Shown here: positions 6,696-7,918 of the stretch, piece by piece
Numbering within the stretch: position 1 is the stretch's first letter
How the letters are laid out: every line of letters begins with the position of its first letter
Source: Bryobacteraceae bacterium
Lineage (GTDB): Bacteria > Acidobacteriota > Terriglobia > Bryobacterales > Bryobacteraceae
Length of the DNA: 7,918 bases
Reading direction: 5' to 3'
Assembly: GCA_014379815.1 (NCBI GenBank)
Contig: JACMLA010000460.1
Coordinates: forward strand, 1 to 7,918
The notes under the pieces: generated by a model
Databases searched by the model: none
The model's input: only the letters and a program-made list of their open reading frames with translations
What the model was told of the DNA's origin: nothing
Program-made: the position numbers and the translations under genes

Positions 6696-6728
6696 GCAGG
6701 TCCGACGCAGAGCCGGCGCAGCGCCGAC
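6696..6728 (+). repeat. Three 11-bp imperfect tandem units causing a frameshift
   Basis: The units are GCAGGTCCGAC (6696-6706), GCAGAGCCGGC (6707-6717) and GCAGCGCCGAC (6718-6728), sharing GCAG at positions 1-4, CCG at 7-9 and C at 11. The family sequence expects RPIYA-APTAEAA here, which is obtained if 22 bases, that is two units, are removed. The expansion shifts translation from segment B to segment C. Because the units differ from each other at three positions, the expansion may be older than the GAGAT doubling, or it may have arisen from imperfect slippage. Confidence 0.75.
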
Positions 6729-7086
6729 CGCCGAAGCAGCCGCGCAGAGGCTGGAAGAGTTCGCGGCCAGGTGGGACAAGACGCATCCGACGATCAGCCA
6801 GGTTTGGCGACGAAACTGGGAGCGGATCACGCCGTTCTTTGCGTTTCCCGCCGATATCCGCAAGGTGATCTACACGACCAATGCAGTGGAGTCGCTGAAT
6901 ATGAGCTTGCGCAAGATCATTAGGACACGCGGCTCATTCCCGACTGAAGAAGCAGCCATTAAGCTGCTGTACCTGGCACTCCGGAACCATTCCAGAAAGT
7001 GGAGCTTCGTGCAGGGCTGGCGCGAGGCGCTGAATCACTTTCAGATCCTGTGGCCGGAACGGATGCCGGCGCTGGAACGCGGCTGA

Positions 7087-7337
7087 ACACACCATCAGGA
7101 GAGGCGCACCGGAAGAATTCAGCCTGCGGCAGCAAGGAAGTGAAACGCCCCTTTCCCGTTTCCCCTGCCAGGGAAAGCCGGGGCGGCGGGTTCCCCCCAC
7201 GCCGGAGCACGTTGACGCGCCAGCCAGGGCGCTGGCACGCACCCAGCTACCGGCTCCCCCCGCCCAGACGAGCCGACAGGTGGGGGACGGTGGGCAACCT
7301 TCGCCGGCTTAACGGCCACCGACATTACCGGCGAGCC
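7087..7337. other. GC-rich structured stretch between the IS256 transposase stop and its likely right end
   Basis: No convincing gene is seen on either strand. The stretch is rich in G- and C-runs and in dyads: CGCCC/CTTTCCC with GGGAAAG/GGGCG (7146-7185), GCCAGC 7219-7224 with GCTGGC 7231-7236, and TCGCCGG 7301-7307 with CCGGCGA 7328-7334. Frames open on both strands here overlap each other, cross into the transposase gene out of frame, and show no recognisable family. Confidence 0.5.
7146..7185. other. Strong imperfect hairpin downstream of the IS256 transposase
   Basis: CGCCC (7146-7150) pairs with GGGCG (7181-7185) and CTTTCCC (7151-7157) pairs with GGGAAAG (7171-7177), giving 12 base pairs interrupted only by a three-base bulge (7178-7180), with a 13-base loop. 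A second partner, TTTCCC 7159-7164, can also pair with GGGAAA. No T-run follows on the plus strand, so it is not a standard intrinsic terminator, but it could stop or protect the transposase transcript. Confidence 0.5.
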
Positions 7338-7352
7338 GTTTACACATTTCTG

Positions 7353-7382
7353 TTGACACTGCCCTCGGAATGGCAGTGTAAC
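7353..7382. repeat. Inverted repeat at the IS256 right end with an 8-bp spacer
   Basis: ACACTGCC (7356-7363) and GGCAGTGT (7372-7379) are exact inverted repeats separated by the 8 bases CTCGGAAT. With one bulged G the pairing extends by GTT (7352-7354) with AAC (7380-7382). The left arm is the terminal part of the presumed IS256 right end, and 8 bp is a usual IS256-family target duplication length, so the right arm could be the edge of a second, oppositely oriented end. It could equally be a simple hairpin. Confidence 0.55.
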
Positions 7383-7918
7383 GGGGCACAAGGCTCAGGA
7401 ACCTTCTTTACAGGGGATAGAAGCTTCGTCAACATGCAGCATGCATATCTTTCTTCCTTGGGCGGTTTCAAAACCCTTCGCTGCCGCCATCCTCTCTTTC
7501 GTCGCGTCGAATACGAAAATCAAAGCACTCGGCCAGTCTGGGTTCCCTCGCGCCGAATGGATTGCAAAACCCTTCTGCCGCGGCGGCGCAGATGCCATAG
7601 CTTACACTCAAACGACGTGCTGAACCGGGGTGGGGAGCCCGCTGGGTTTGTTGACGGCCAACAGCCGTCCAAAACAACCTTGCACAGATACCGGCGACTT
7701 ACCGCTCCTTACGCTGTTGTTCATTGGCGACTATTGACGGTTCGGTACCGCAGGACAAGCACGCCTTATGACGCCGAGCCTGCTTTCACGATTTGGGCTC
7801 ACTATTCTCCATTAAAGTCCGGTTCGTAACCAATCCTCGCTACGCTCTCACCGAACTCTTGCCGTTCGCGACGGTTCTTCGAGCGCGACTGCAGAACAGG
7901 GACATCGGTGCATGGCGG
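7380..7918. other. Non-coding or unrecognised flank, about 540 bases
   Basis: I recognise no gene family here. The stretch holds a direct repeat, CAAAACCCTTC at 7469-7479 and 7565-7575, each followed by (G)CTGCCGC, 96 bases apart, and the partial palindrome ATGCAGCATGCAT near 7434-7446. Two minus-strand frames overlap: 7395-7598 (67 codons, containing SALIFVFDATKERMAAAKGF) and 7468-7677 (69 codons). They cannot both be genes and neither has a convincing ribosome binding site. A plus-strand frame running through to 7829 starts inside the transposase gene and looks like a by-product of high GC content. The region may be a remnant of another mobile element or an intergenic repeat. Confidence 0.4.
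7802..7918 (-). CDS. Possible C-terminal end of a gene entering from the right, unrecognised
   Basis: A minus-strand frame is open from the window edge for 38 codons to a TAG at 7802-7804. The peptide ends RRERQEFGESVARIGYEPDFNGE, a mixed, globular-looking composition. I do not recognise it. With so few codons it may well be chance; only the sequence beyond 7918 would decide. Confidence 0.2.
   Translation of the reverse strand, partial: PPCTDVPVLQSRSKNRRERQEFGESVARIGYEPDFNGE

Larger units (their letters stand above)
5822..7086 (+). pseudogene. IS256-family transposase, frameshifted
   Basis: Joined over its frames this is a mutator-type (IS256) DDE transposase of about 400 residues. Segment A (from about 5860 to the TGA at 6505-6507) contains AGENGLLKQLTKALLE, HLGYEKHDPAGYKTGNSRNG and IVYMDALYVRMRDNG with the first catalytic aspartate (codon at 6343). 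Segment B (6504 to about 6695) contains FVACIDGLKGFPDAIEAVFP with the second aspartate (6546) and QLCIVHLVRHSLNYV. Segment C (about 6718-7086) contains APTAEAAAQRLEEFAARWDK and VIYTTNAVESLNMSLRK with the glutamate (6889). All catalytic residues survive, so the damage looks recent. A-to-B is caused by a 5-bp duplication and B-to-C by a 22-bp expansion. The 5' end is also odd: frame A has no ATG before 5956 and a TAA at 5845, while the ATG at 5822 with GAGGGAG seven bases upstream is in another frame, so a third small indel near 5860 is likely. Confidence 0.9.
5808..7363 (+). mobile_element. Degenerate IS256-family insertion sequence
   Basis: The body is an IS256-type transposase gene broken by frameshifts. 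The right end probably lies at GTTTACACATTTCTGTTGAC (7338-7357) continuing ACTGCC to 7363; TTTACAC..TTGACAC-like ends are typical of this family. A left end would be expected to read GGCAGTGTCAACAG; I find no such sequence between the IS110 stop codon and the start of the transposase, so the left end is missing, diverged, or was displaced. About 250 GC-rich bases lie between the transposase stop and the right end, which is long for this family and could mean that more than one remnant is joined here. The left coordinate given is simply the first sequence that clearly belongs to the transposase gene. Confidence 0.6.

Noticed and set aside
5872..6786. Minus-strand open frame of 304 codons opposite the IS256 transposase.
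   Set aside because: It is antisense to clear transposase sequence and has no recognisable domain.
7469..7575. The two CAAAACCCTTC repeats as a CRISPR array.
   Set aside because: There are only two short imperfect copies with 85 bases between them and no cas gene nearby.
6999..7829. Long plus-strand open frame of 276 codons.
   Set aside because: It begins inside the IS256 transposase in another frame, is Arg/Pro-rich, crosses the IS end and shows no family; most likely a GC-driven chance frame.

Overview
The window reads as an accessory stretch of an Acidobacteriota chromosome, probably class Terriglobia. This is an inference from protein style: a glycine-zipper lipoprotein, a CxxC/CxCC Tat-signal protein coupled to a secreted aldose epimerase, and an STGP..EGK..NALTHG protein all resemble families I associate with that phylum. 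No rRNA or marker gene is present to prove it.

Left part (1-3957), ordinary genes. On the minus strand lutA (LutA/YkgE-type CCG-domain iron-sulfur protein) is followed, with an ATGA overlap, by the N-terminal 81 codons of lutB, which leaves the window at base 1. Together these are the start of a lactate-utilisation (LutABC-type) operon. Divergently, on the plus strand, three tightly packed genes form a probable operon of exported proteins: a 144-residue Tat-signal protein with five clustered cysteines (1051-1485), an aldose 1-epimerase overlapping it by 4 bp (1482-2504), and a glycine-zipper lipoprotein 10 bp further on (2515-3231). A convergent minus-strand gene (3322-3957) encodes a family protein of unknown function.

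Middle part (about 4051-5746), an IS110-family insertion sequence. The transposase (4391-5746) looks intact, with the DEDD residues, the Transposase_20 region and a serine in the expected place. It has a near-perfect Shine-Dalgarno sequence and about 275 bases of highly structured, GC-rich non-coding DNA ahead of it. That position and structure fit a bridge RNA. A separate perfect 10-bp inverted repeat brings the Shine-Dalgarno sequence into a stem, which suggests translational control of the transposase.

Right part (5747-7918), decayed mobile DNA. An IS256-family transposase is split over frames by two recognisable small duplications: a GAGAT doubling and a tripled 11-bp unit. A third frameshift is probable at its 5' end. 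Its likely right end lies near 7338-7363, beside an inverted copy of the terminal 8 bp across an 8-bp spacer; no matching left end is visible. Beyond it, 7380-7918 holds no convincing gene, only repeats, dyads and overlapping unexplained frames. The most promising leads are the IS110 leader RNA with its Shine-Dalgarno-sequestering stem, and the structured IS256 3' region and its flank.
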